Position numbers and translations under genes: made by a program | The notes under the pieces: model-generated | What the model was told of the DNA's origin: nothing | The model's input: the letters and a program-made list of their open reading frames with translations, nothing else | Databases searched by the model: none | DNA from: Anodontia alba | Taxonomy: Eukaryota > Mollusca > Bivalvia > Lucinida > Lucinidae | Direction: 5' to 3' | Assembly (NCBI GenBank): GCA_964016985.1 | Contig: OZ024835.1 | Location: 62,952,828 to 63,016,827 of the forward strand | Length of the DNA: 64,000 nucleotides | Shown: positions 33,310-42,722 of the stretch, in pieces | Layout of the letters: every line of letters begins with the position of its first letter | Numbering within the stretch: the first letter of the stretch is position 1

Positions 33310-33863
33310 CCCTGGGTATTAAACTTTCCGCCTTGCCGAGGCCCTGGGGGCTCAATTCTCACTGGGAACGTTGCTAGCTTGGTGAGCAGTAATTGTCCCC
33401 TTTGGGAAGAGCGAAGAGAAAATACCACCCGTTTGCCGTGGGTGGCAGCCCGTAAGCCGGAAGAAGGGATCCTGGAGGTTGAGAGTTATTGGGAGTTTGG
33501 TCTCTCCTGATGGCTCAACACGCCTCTTTGGCCTGGATTTCGGTGTAGAAGGGTGTCCGTGAGACCCGGCACGGTCAATCGGCTGGTCGCGCCAAGCCCT
33601 AGGAAATATCTTTTCTTTCTCTTCCTTGTCTTTTGTATCATACTGATACTCACCGTTTGCCCATAATTCTTTTTTCTTAACCTTTCCAATCCTAAGAAGG
33701 CGGCGGCTTAACGGGTCAATCGTGCAGCATTTTGCTCGTGCGAGTATATCTTCTGTGTATCTCTAGCACAAGTGAGTAGGAAAACCACTCCATTGATGTG
33801 TTCCCTTGTTGGGCTCCGTGGTGGGCGGAGAGCATGGAGGACGAATTTTAATACATCTTTATC
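33310..33863 (+). promoter_or_regulatory. LINE-A 5' UTR, likely internal promoter region
   Basis: 554 bp shared with copies at 25705 and, in part, 479 and 6684. It is GC-richer than its surroundings, with GGCGGCGGC, CCGGCACGGTCAATCGG and GGGCTCCGTGGTGGGCGGAG blocks. The full-length 5' ends imply transcription starting at or near base 1, so an internal promoter is expected. No specific promoter motif is claimed. Confidence 0.55.
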
Positions 33864-35285
33864 ATGGGTTCTAATCGAAGAAAAAGAACTAAACAATGTT
33901 CAGAATCTGATATTTCAGATGTTAACGAAAGCACTCAACCTCCAACAACCTCTACCAAAGATACATCATCTCAACATTTTCCGCGTTTCATTTTAGTTGA
34001 AAGCAAGGAAGAAAACAAACCAGTAACATCTTTATCTCCGTTTGTAATACAAAAAGTCATTCAAAGTATAGCTGGTGAGCCGGAAAACATAAAGAAACTA
34101 CACAGGTCGAATCAGCTACTCATTGAGGTATCCAGGAAAGCCCATGCCGAGAATCTTCTACGTGCACAGACTTTTCACGACTTGAAAGTCCGGGTGTACC
34201 CTCATACTTCGCTGAACTCCTCAAAGGGGGTAATTCGTTGCCCCGAATTGGGGAATTGCAGCGAGGAGGAGATTCTCGAAGGCACAAGATCTCAAGGAGT
34301 AACTGCAATAAAACGATTCAAAGTTAAACGAAACGGAGAGTTAAAAAACACAAACACCTTTGTCTTTACATTCAATACATCAGTTCTACCAAAAACAATA
34401 AAAGTAGCATACTTTAGAGTCAACGTAGAAGTCTACATACCAAATCCTTTGCGTTGTCATCATTGCCAGAAATATGGACACCATGAGGATAGGTGTTCTA
34501 AGGACCCTATCTGTTCGAAATGCGGTCAGGTAGCAGAACACCCAGAAAGTCAATGTAGAAACGAACTGCACTGTGTCAATTGTGGTGAAAAACACAGTGC
34601 TGACTCTAAAGAATGCCAAGTTTGGCACAAAGAAAAAGAAATCTTACGTCTTAAGTTTACCAGAAATATTTCTTTCATCGAAGCGCGGAAACTTGTTGAG
34701 GCCCCAACTCCAATTCCTGGAATCAGTTATGCCAACATCACCCAGTCTTCTATGAAAAAGGTTTCTGTGGTTGATACTGCCACTCAAACCGATCCGATCA
34801 ATATTCTCGACTCTGCAGTTCAATCAAGTTCAACAAACACAAACAGCCAAACAGAAGAGCTGCAGAAACAAAAAGGTCAAACAAACACTACAAACAAAAA
34901 TCAAACAAAGACACCTTCTGAAGAGAAAAAAGGAGATGGTGGCCTGAAAAAAGCCACCATTGAGATGATAAGAAAAGATTGGAAGAAACAACAACAGAAA
35001 GAAAGACAAGCAAGAAGTCAATCATCTCCACCTACGAAAGAAACAAAATCAAAATCTAGTCAAGGAACACAAAGACCAAGCACATCAAACAGAGAACGAA
35101 AAGGTTCAAATAATGTTATTCAACAACATAACAGGTTCGGATCTTTGAGTGACAGTAGCGATGATATGGAGTTAGGAGAAGCTCCAGATCGCCCACGAAC
35201 TAACAGAAATAGATCGAGATCATCAGAACATTCACACGTCAACAATAGTAATAATAGATCAAAATCACCAATAACATATCCTTAG
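33864..35285 (+). CDS. LINE-A ORF1: gag-like RNA-binding protein with three CCHC zinc knuckles (473 aa)
   Basis: An N-terminal Ser/Thr-rich segment is followed by HFPRFILVESKEENKPVTSL. A conserved middle region (about 80-190, VYPHTSLNSSKGVIRCPE, VAYFRVNVEVYIPNPL) leads into three knuckles: C198-x2-C201-x4-H206-x4-C211, C217-x2-C220-x5-H226-x4-C231 and C237-x2-C240-x3-H244-x6-C251. The C-terminal 200 residues are Gln/Ser/Lys/Arg-rich and probably disordered, ending in an RS-like RNRSRSS stretch. I-type ORF1 proteins coat element RNA and take it to the nucleus. The start is the first ATG after the UTR, and the same start is used in copy 2. ORF2 follows after 33 bp in another frame (offset +2), so reinitiation or a separate start is needed. 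Confidence 0.93.
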   Translation: MGSNRRKRTKQCSESDISDVNESTQPPTTSTKDTSSQHFPRFILVESKEENKPVTSLSPFVIQKVIQSIAGEPENIKKLHRSNQLLIEVSRKAHAENLLRAQTFHDLKVRVYPHTSLNSSKGVIRCPELGNCSEEEILEGTRSQGVTAIKRFKVKRNGELKNTNTFVFTFNTSVLPKTIKVAYFRVNVEVYIPNPLRCHHCQKYGHHEDRCSKDPICSKCGQVAEHPESQCRNELHCVNCGEKHSADSKECQVWHKEKEILRLKFTRNISFIEARKLVEAPTPIPGISYANITQSSMKKVSVVDTATQTDPINILDSAVQSSSTNTNSQTEELQKQKGQTNTTNKNQTKTPSEEKKGDGGLKKATIEMIRKDWKKQQQKERQARSQSSPPTKETKSKSSQGTQRPSTSNRERKGSNNVIQQHNRFGSLSDSSDDMELGEAPDRPRTNRNRSRSSEHSHVNNSNNRSKSPITYP

Positions 35286-35318
35286 TTGCTAGTCTAACTA
35301 AAATCTAACAACTCTAAA

Positions 35319-38300
35319 ATGAATTCAAATCACAAAATAATACAATGGAACTGTCGAGGTCTAAAGTCAAACTATAACGAGATCTTATTACTTTTATCCT
35401 TATTGAATCCATCAGTTTTTTGCTTGCAAGAAACTTTTTTAAAAACTGATGATCAATTAAATATCAGAGATTTCAATACGTACAATTATATATATTCAGA
35501 AGGCCAGAGGCCGTCTGGTGGAAGCTCAATCTTAGTTCACTCTTCATGTCCGCAGCGAGAAATTAAACTTGTAACCAATCTTCAAGCCGTTGCGGTTTCT
35601 GTTACTTTAGATAAAGAAATTACTATTTGTTCTGTGTATATACCTCCGAATTTTCATTTAGAGACCGAACATTTAGACATTTTACTGAAACAACTCCCTT
35701 CGCCCTGTATACTAGTTGGTGACTTCAATGGTCACAATATCCTTTGGGGATGTAAAGATAACAACCCTAAAGGTAATATTATTGAAGACTTTATAACCAA
35801 AAACGATCTTTGTCTTATGAATGACAAATCTCACACTTATCTCCATCCTGCAACAGGAAAATTTTCTTCTTTAGATCTTTCCATATGTCACCCATCTCTC
35901 CTGCTGGACTTCGACTGGACGGTCAGTGAAGACCAACATGGAAGTGATCACTTCCCTGTTATTATTGAAAGCGTAAATAATTCCACGAATGATCACAACG
36001 CAAAGTGGAAACTAAATAAAGCAAATTGGGAATTATACCACTTATTATGCGAAGAAAGTCTCAAAATAGATCAGTTTGACAATTCCTTGGACCCTATAGA
36101 TGATTTTACTTCTTCTCTTCTTGACATAGCTAATAAAAGTATACCGAAAACCTCGACAAATCCAAAGAAAAGCAAGCCATGGTACAATGATGAATGCAAA
36201 GATGCCATAAAACAGCGCAAGCAAGCATTATCAAAGTTCTGCAGATATCCAACAAAGGAGAACCTGAATAAAGTAAAGAAGGCCTCCAAACGCAAATCAT
36301 GGAAATCTTACGTTTCGAATTTAAATTATAAAACTCCAATTAAAAAGGTTTGGGACATGATACGAAAAATATCTGGTAAATCAAAATCACACAGTTTCAC
36401 CCACTTAAATACAAAACGTGGAACAAAGGCCACATCAAAGGAAGAGATAGCAAACACACTTGGCGAAACTTTTTTGGGTAATTCTTCATCTCGGAATTAT
36501 TCAGAGAAGTTTCAAAACATCAAAAAACAAGAAGAAAAAATCAAACTTAATTTCACCTCTTCAAATACTGAAGAATATAACAGCCTGTTTAACATTACAG
36601 AACTTAAAGATGCTATCGCAGTATCAAAAGATACAGCTACAGGCCCTGATGACATCCATTACCAGATGCTTAAACACCTTCCCGAAACCGCCCTTGACAC
36701 ACTTTTACATATTTTCAACGGTATATGGACAACAGGAGTTTTTCCAGAAAGCTGGCGTTTGGCAACAATTATACCTATTCCTAAACCAGGGAAAGATCAT
36801 GCAGAACCAACAAACTACAGACCAATAGCGCTAACAAGTTGCCTTTGCAAAACACTAGAGAGAATGATAAACAAACGACTTGTTTGGTACTTAGAATCTA
36901 ACAATCTTATAACAAAACTTCAGTCGGGATTCCGAGCTGAACGTAGTACCAATGATAATTTAGTTAGACTAGAAACTTTTATCCGGGATGCTTTTATCAA
37001 ACGAGAACATGTAGTCGCTGTATTTTTCGATTTGGAAAAAGCCTATGATACCACTTGGCGATATGGAATTTTAAAAGACCTACATAACTTTGGTATGAAA
37101 GGAAGACTACCAAACTTTATTAAAAGTTTTCTTGAAGATCGTACAATACAAGTGCGTGTAGGATCGACCCTGTCTGATCTCTATGATCAAGAACAGGGCG
37201 TTCCTCAAGGAGCAATACTTTCAACCACGTTATTCAACGTGAAATTAAACGATATTATAAACTGTCTGGATTACAAAACAGATGGTTCTTTGTACGTTGA
37301 TGATTTTTGTATTTGTTTTCGCTCGAAAAATATGCGCACAATAGAAAGACATCTACAGCAATGTCTAAATAGAATTGAAGACTGGGCAACAAGAAATGGC
37401 TTCAAATTTTCCAAATCGAAAACGCAGTGCGTTCATTTCTGTCAACAACGGAAAATACACAATGATCCAGCACTCTACATATATGGATCTCAAATACCAG
37501 TTGTTGCCGAATCAAAATTTCTTGGGGTTATATTTGATAGAAAACTCTCCTTCATACCCCATATAAAATACGTGAAAGCGAAATGTTTAAAAGCATTAAA
37601 CCTTTTAAAAGTGTTATCTCACACAAGTTGGGGTGCGGACAGAACAACTCTTCTTCATCTATATCGTTCTTTAATTCGATCAAAACTTGATTATGGGTCC
37701 CTCGTATATGGATCTGCTAGAAAATCTTATCTACAGATGTTAGACACTGTACATAATCAAGGACTTCGTTTGGCATTGGAAGCTTTTCGTACGTCTCCAA
37801 TATCGAGTCTTAACGTGGAAGCAGATGAGCCATCGTTATGGCTACGCAGAGAAAAATTGTCCCTTCAGTACGCCATCAGACTTGCTGCTAACCCTTCTAA
37901 CCCTGCTTTTGAAGTCACATTTCCACCACAATTTCAGGAATATTATGAAAGAAAACCTAACGCAATTAAATCCTTCGGCCTTCGTATAGCACCACTTTTA
38001 GAATCCTCTAATATTAACACTAAAAACATCCAAAAGCACTCTTTTTCTGATATTCCATCCTGGTGCATTACTAAACCAACTATTCTTTTCGATTTACACA
38101 ATAGCAAAAAGTCACTATCTGATTCACATCTCATGAAACAAAACTTCCAAGAATTACAATCGCGACTTTCAGACTATCAACACATCTACACTGACGGCTC
38201 AAAAGTTGAAGAAAAGGTTGGCTCTGCGTATATATCTCGCAGTCACCATGAAAAGATCCGTCTTCCTGATGGCTCATCTATTTTCACTGCTGAATCCAAG

Positions 38301-38975
38301 GCTATTGATATGGCTTTGGATTACGTTATGAATAATTCTTTAGATAACAAATTCGTTATTTTCTCTGACTCCCTTTCTGTTTTGAAATCTCTAAACCACA
38401 CATCTTCAAAAAGTCCCAAAATTCAGAACTTGATAGAAAAACATCACGAGTTATCGAAAACTAAGGAAATTATATTCTGTTGGCTCCCCAGCCATGTTGG
38501 CATAAAAGGTAACGAGGCTGCCGATGTAAAAGCAAAGGCCTCACTCGATCTAGAAATTTCGAATTTTAAACTTCCATGTACAGATTTTAAACCTTTTATC
38601 AACAGGTACATCTTATTCAAATGGCAGCTGTCATGGGACAGAGCGACATTCAATAAACTACATGAAATAAAACCGGTTCTTGGTAAAAATACCATTTATC
38701 GATCATTAAGGCGAGAAGAAGTGGTTCTTACTCGTCTACGTATAGGTCATACTAGACTCACACATTCTTATCTGCTTAAACGAGAAGATCAGCCATTTTG
38801 TATCAGCTGTAATGAACCTTTTACGGTGAAACACTTCCTGACCGACTGCATTGAATTCTCTCATGTGCGACGTCAATTCTTTCAAACAAATGACCTAAGA
38901 TACTTATTTGAAAATGTACCTGCTGATAATATACTGTTCTTTTTAAAACACATCAACCTTTTTAACAAAGTCTAA
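35319..38975 (+). CDS. LINE-A ORF2: endonuclease-reverse transcriptase-RNase H polyprotein (1218 aa)
   Basis: APE-type endonuclease in residues 1-230 with N11 (IIQWNCRGL), E38 (LQETFL), D135 (VGDFNGHN) and D210-H211 (GSDHFP). RT about 440-760: KDTATGPDDIHYQ, IIPIPKPGKDHAEP, LQSGFRAERSTNDNL, VFFDLEKAYDTTW, QGVPQGAILS and the active-site box YVDD (659-662, in place of the more usual FADD/YADD). RNase H about 950-1075 with D959 (YTDGSK), E992 (TAESKA), D1017 (FSDSLS), H1059 (PSHVGI) and D1069. The C-terminal zinc knuckle is C1161-x2-C1164-x7-H1172-x4-C1177. All catalytic positions I can check are kept. It would nick the target, prime reverse transcription and remove RNA. Confidence 0.95.
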   Translation: MNSNHKIIQWNCRGLKSNYNEILLLLSLLNPSVFCLQETFLKTDDQLNIRDFNTYNYIYSEGQRPSGGSSILVHSSCPQREIKLVTNLQAVAVSVTLDKEITICSVYIPPNFHLETEHLDILLKQLPSPCILVGDFNGHNILWGCKDNNPKGNIIEDFITKNDLCLMNDKSHTYLHPATGKFSSLDLSICHPSLLLDFDWTVSEDQHGSDHFPVIIESVNNSTNDHNAKWKLNKANWELYHLLCEESLKIDQFDNSLDPIDDFTSSLLDIANKSIPKTSTNPKKSKPWYNDECKDAIKQRKQALSKFCRYPTKENLNKVKKASKRKSWKSYVSNLNYKTPIKKVWDMIRKISGKSKSHSFTHLNTKRGTKATSKEEIANTLGETFLGNSSSRNYSEKFQNIKKQEEKIKLNFTSSNTEEYNSLFNITELKDAIAVSKDTATGPDDIHYQMLKHLPETALDTLLHIFNGIWTTGVFPESWRLATIIPIPKPGKDHAEPTNYRPIALTSCLCKTLERMINKRLVWYLESNNLITKLQSGFRAERSTNDNLVRLETFIRDAFIKREHVVAVFFDLEKAYDTTWRYGILKDLHNFGMKGRLPNFIKSFLEDRTIQVRVGSTLSDLYDQEQGVPQGAILSTTLFNVKLNDIINCLDYKTDGSLYVDDFCICFRSKNMRTIERHLQQCLNRIEDWATRNGFKFSKSKTQCVHFCQQRKIHNDPALYIYGSQIPVVAESKFLGVIFDRKLSFIPHIKYVKAKCLKALNLLKVLSHTSWGADRTTLLHLYRSLIRSKLDYGSLVYGSARKSYLQMLDTVHNQGLRLALEAFRTSPISSLNVEADEPSLWLRREKLSLQYAIRLAANPSNPAFEVTFPPQFQEYYERKPNAIKSFGLRIAPLLESSNINTKNIQKHSFSDIPSWCITKPTILFDLHNSKKSLSDSHLMKQNFQELQSRLSDYQHIYTDGSKVEEKVGSAYISRSHHEKIRLPDGSSIFTAESKAIDMALDYVMNNSLDNKFVIFSDSLSVLKSLNHTSSKSPKIQNLIEKHHELSKTKEIIFCWLPSHVGIKGNEAADVKAKASLDLEISNFKLPCTDFKPFINRYILFKWQLSWDRATFNKLHEIKPVLGKNTIYRSLRREEVVLTRLRIGHTRLTHSYLLKREDQPFCISCNEPFTVKHFLTDCIEFSHVRRQFFQTNDLRYLFENVPADNILFFLKHINLFNKV

Positions 38976-39074
38976 CTGCTTTAATTTTTAAATTCGTTCT
39001 AGTTTTACATTTTATGCATATATGACTTACTTTTATAGCCGTTTCATTACAGAACCATGTTAGTTTACCATTTT

Positions 39075-39105
39075 GACGCAAATGACCCTCATGGGTTGAT
39101 GCGTC
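39075..39105 (+). promoter_or_regulatory. LINE-A 3' UTR stem-loop (copy 3)
   Basis: GACGCA at 39075 pairs with TGCGTC at 39100, and an inner ACCC-TCAT-GGGT stem caps it. GTTAAACCTGAAC and ATC repeats follow to the 3' end. It is identical to the copy at 31516, and the inner stem and downstream tail are echoed in the SINE 3' end. Confidence 0.6.
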
Positions 39106-39128
39106 GTTAAACCTGAACTCATCATCAA

Positions 39129-39720
39129 CTCCCATGAAGGTCATCTAGAACTGACCAGTCGAAATCTAAGGAAATATTTGGAGAGCATATAGACAAATCT
39201 AAAGCAAAATAATTTCTTGTCGGAGAATGTTGGTTGTTTATCGTTAAATAAACATAAATCGTTTTCTGCAATAGAATGTTCTATTATTTCTCCTTTGTCA
39301 TTTGTTTCAAAATAATCCCATAGTTTGCTATGACTATTAAAGTCACCTTATAATAAATAGGGACGAGGTAACTGGTTTATAAGATTTTCTAAATCGTGTT
39401 TAGAAAATTTACAGTGTGGAGGAAGATATAGAGAACAAATTGTTATGGATTTAGACAGTGTGACATTTACAGCAACAGCTTGTAAATTACTATTTATATC
39501 TATCTGTCTTTGAGGAACATTTGATTTTACAAGCCTAGGATAGATGACCCTCCTGATGCTTTCTGATTTTCAGTTGCGATATGATTATATAAACTGTAAT
39601 TTTTAAAATTAATATTATCTGTAATTTTTAAAAATGTTTCCTGGAGACAAAAAAGAATGGAGAGATGATTTAAAATAAGGAATTTAATCCTTTTGTTTTC
39701 TCCGAGACTGCGAGAGCATG
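39129..39720 (-). pseudogene. LINE-B ORF2 N-terminal part (endonuclease), decayed
   Basis: Minus strand reads FCLQETFLKITDNINFKNYS, then NHIATENQKASGGSSIL. After a frameshift come SNLQAVAVNVTLSKSITICS, RPYLL-stop-GDFNSHSKLWDYFE and ENDLCLFNDKQPTF. These match endonuclease blocks of LINE-A with perhaps half the residues conserved. Stops and frameshifts are frequent. LINE-A copy 3 is inserted at the downstream (left) end. Confidence 0.83.
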
Positions 39721-39769
39721 GAGGAGTCGATCTCTAACTCCATGCTGTCGAGGGAATCGAACCGATTGA

Positions 39770-40720
39770 CTAGCTTGATCGGATCGGCCGATCCCCCTTT
39801 ACTGTATGGATTCGGTTCTTTCTCTTTATCTTTTTCTTTTCCATTTTTTCTTTCGTATCAGCTGTCCTGGACCTGGATCTCTGTTGAGATCCACTTGCTT
39901 TATTCGGCTGTGTTTGTGAACTGTTTTGAGATGATTTTGTTTGTGTTCTAGACTGATGAGTTGATGTGGGTTTAAGTTTAGGTTTTAGAGTAGCAGTAAT
40001 GACTTTTGAATTTGGTTTAATGACAGAATCTTTTTCGTTAAACTGGGTAGAAGTTTCTTTTGTTTCAGGTTTGGTGTTTAGGGAATGAACAACTTTTGCA
40101 AAAGTAATTTCAGGTTGGTTTTCTTGAATTTTTTTAGCTTCCAAATAAATGATTTTTTTGAGTACCTTTGATTTTCATAATTTCTTTCTTTTTTCTTTTT
40201 CCCAAATCTCACACTGATTTGATTTAGATAAATGATTTTTGCGACAGTTCACGCACTTGGCTTCATTTTTACAAGCATGTGTAGGGTGGTCAAAGTCACC
40301 CATACCACATCTTTCACATACTGATCTAGGTAATTCAGGACAGCCGTTCTCATGATGTCCAAACCTCTGGCAGTTAAAACACCGCAAAGGATTTGGAATA
40401 TATACTTCAACCGGTATAATTTGGTAAAAACCTTTTAGTGATTTGGATAAAGTTGTTGTATTAAATGTTAATAAAAGTGCATTTGTTTCTATGAGGCTTC
40501 CGTGTTTTATAATTGTAAAACGTTGGCAAGCTGTTACTCCTTGATATTCGGTGATATTTTCTTCAGTTTCATGTTTTAGCATTCTGTCACGGATAATACC
40601 TTTGCAACTGTTGAGTGTTTTATGTTCCGTGACAGTGACATTGAGATTAAAGAATTTTGTAATTTTAAAGAAATTTTCCAATTGAGATTTTCTGTTTGTT
40701 TCGACCGCAAGTGTTCCATT

Positions 40721-40759
<39 letters not shown>

Positions 40760-40949
40760 TTGGGGTACCAATAATGGATTCTATTTGTTTTTCAATTATA
40801 AATGGTGATAAGGATGTAATTGGTTTCTCTTCTTTACTTGAAATCACTAAAAAATTTGCAAAGTTTTCATTTGCTTTAATTGTAAACGTTGTCGGTTGCG
40901 TTTCGTCCTCCGAAGAGTCGAACGCTAGAAATCGTTTTCGAGAGGCCAT
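39770..40949 (-). pseudogene. LINE-B ORF1 (gag-like, CCHC) split by an A29 run
   Basis: Starts MASRKRFLAFDSSEDETQP, then FLVISSKEEKPITSLSPFII matching LINE-A ORF1. At NVKK the frame is broken by 29 consecutive A (T run 40723-40751). The frame then continues: VYIPNPLRCFNCQRFGHHEN with a CCHC knuckle, a C-rich second knuckle (CERCGMGDFDHPTHAC) and CVNCRKNHLSKSNQC. A further break at about 40170 leads to the Ser/Gln/Thr-rich C-terminal part (40144-39770). It is clearly related to LINE-A ORF1 but diverged. Confidence 0.85.
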
Positions 40950-41550
40950 GGTGATAAATTTTTGGTTCGATAGCTATGCGCCCCACCCTCCATGGAGCCC
41001 TACAAGGGGACGTTTAACAGAAATGGATCTCATATTTCTAACGTCAAGGCTACATGTGTCAAGATCAGAGTCTTCAGCTCAGCCTCATGTTTATATGACT
41101 CCCCACCTATTCATCTAAATTTCCAATGAAAAATTTATGAACAGTTGGGTTCATCCCCCTAACCACAGCCGCCGCTCACAGAGGTTTCCGCCAAAGCCCT
41201 AATACAAGCCCACCAATTGACCCATCAGCCGCCGCCCATTGAAACTCACTAAAAGTTAGAGGAATAAGAGAAAAATAAGCCCGATTGGTACCATAAAGAT
41301 ACGTATGAAAGAGAGGAAGAAGCTAAGAACAAGTTGTGCGCTTATATAGAGCTTGGTACGACTGAGCCGACTGATCCAGGCCGGATCTAACCCAGAAAAA
41401 GCTGGAGATCCCTGAGCTTTCCTCATCAGGTTCCCCTCTCCCAGCATACGAGAGCCACCCACGGCAAACAGGTGGTTCCTGTTTTAATAGGGGATTACAC
41501 CCTGTCCACTACAGAAGGAAAGTGATCTGTAAATGTTATTCCCTACAGAC
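40950..41550 (-). promoter_or_regulatory. LINE-B 5' UTR
   Basis: Parallels the LINE-A 5' UTR in minus orientation: ACCTGTTTGCCGTGGGTGGC, a GGCGGCGGCTGATGGGTCAA block and GTCCCCTTGTAGGGCTCCATGG just upstream of the ORF1 ATG. The outer end is uncertain (about 41520-41550), and no flanking duplication was identified because the 3' end is missing. Confidence 0.65.
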
Positions 41551-42204
41551 AAGGGAGGCCGAAAACGTCTGGGTAATTGAAAGGTTATTTTTAACATTAG
41601 GGGATCCATATTTAAAATGAAATAGTTTATTAAAGAAACAAGGATTCATTTTTTTGGATTCATTTTTTAAGAGAGTCAAACAAACAAGCTGTGTTAGATG
41701 ATATGTAGCTTTCAAATGATGTGTAGCTTTCATACCTTGAGAAACGGTTAGTTTCTTATCTAACAATATTAAATGCATCTTATTTTTTAATGTGGAGAAT
41801 GCTAGAGTTCGGAAAAATGACACAAACACAAGACAAATACATATGTTAAATACAGATGAGGTTATAATTTTCGTCCCATGTGCGACCCATGGGCACAGGA
41901 TGATACACAAACAAATGAAGCATGTTAGTAGCATGAGATAGGAAAGGTTTAAAAGGATAGATCTCGCGAAATTTTTTTTCCAATTTAAGCTGCATTTCAA
42001 TAAATTTTATTTTATAGTCAGGAATTATACCGGTTGAACGGACGATTGCTCTGTATGTTGGGGGTTTTACCCAACTGCCATAGAAGCGGAAGGCAGCCAT
42101 CTTTTTCGAGGGCCCGGGTGGTCACGGACAGCCTCTTGTAGACGGCTTGTACGTCTCGCAGAGGGTACGTCTGGCCTATTCTAAACCCGGCACCAGCACA
42201 GGGC
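41551..42204. other. no gene seen
   Basis: AT-rich with a 154-codon minus-strand frame (41536-42000) lacking any recognisable motif. GTACGTCTCGCAGAGGGTACGTCT near 42145 is a short imperfect repeat. Confidence 0.4.
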
Positions 42205-42650
42205 GACTGAATTGGGAGGGAGCCTTTATGCGAACCGAATTTTTATGTATTTCTGTATTAAGAGTAGCGTCGGGACCCAGGGTGTAATTGGCTAGCTGTC
42301 ATAGTGTTTTAAATCCCCCGGTGGTTTACTCTACCGACCGTTCTAAGGCAGTGGTCCCGGTGTTAGTCTTACTCTTTGGTGCTTTGTGGTTTATTCTACG
42401 AGGCGATTTGTTGTATGTCTTACCTTGTGCCATTTTGTTCTTGTGTTTTTCAGTCCTTTTAGCTTCAGTCCTTTTAGCATTGCGATTACCTCACCTGGGG
42501 ACAAGAGAGCTAATCTTAATGTTTTTCGTACGTTTGATTGTTTTGTGCTTGTTTGGATTTGTCGGTTTCCTCTTCCTCTTGGTGTCTGGGAAGGGCTGCG
42601 CTTTGTGATTGTGGCACTTCCTGGACTTTTTCTTACCTTTTTTTTTTCTT
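42205..42650 (+). mobile_element. retroelement D 3' region, 5'-truncated copy
   Basis: Starts at GAATTGGGAGGGAGCCTTTATG and ends TTCTTACC plus a T run, like the other D ends. A 12 bp internal duplication (TTCAGTCCTTTTAGC) is specific to this copy. Confidence 0.75.
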
Positions 42651-42722
42651 CTTTGTTCTGTGACATCTTTGAAACTGTTCTTTGCGTGATAGTCTAGTCT
42701 TTGAGGAAGTATTTTCATTTGG

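Larger units (their letters stand above)
33310..39128 (+). mobile_element. LINE-A copy 3: full-length, both ORFs intact, 14 bp target-site duplication
   Basis: About 5.82 kb from CCCTGGGTATTAAAC to the tail AACCTGAACTCATCATC. CTCCCATGAAGGTC is present at 33296-33309 and 39129-39142. The 5' UTR is 33310-33863, then ORF1, a 33 bp gap and ORF2, then a 153 bp 3' UTR with a stem-loop. The domain order EN-RT-RNase H and the CCHC gag place it in the I group (I/Nimb; Nimbus-like elements are known from snails). It is inserted in LINE-B in the opposite orientation. Intact ORFs and perfect duplications indicate a recent insertion. Confidence 0.95.

Noticed and set aside
41536..42000. A 154 aa minus-strand gene
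   Set aside because: No recognisable motif, composition like surrounding AT-rich DNA, and it overlaps the LINE-B 5' end.
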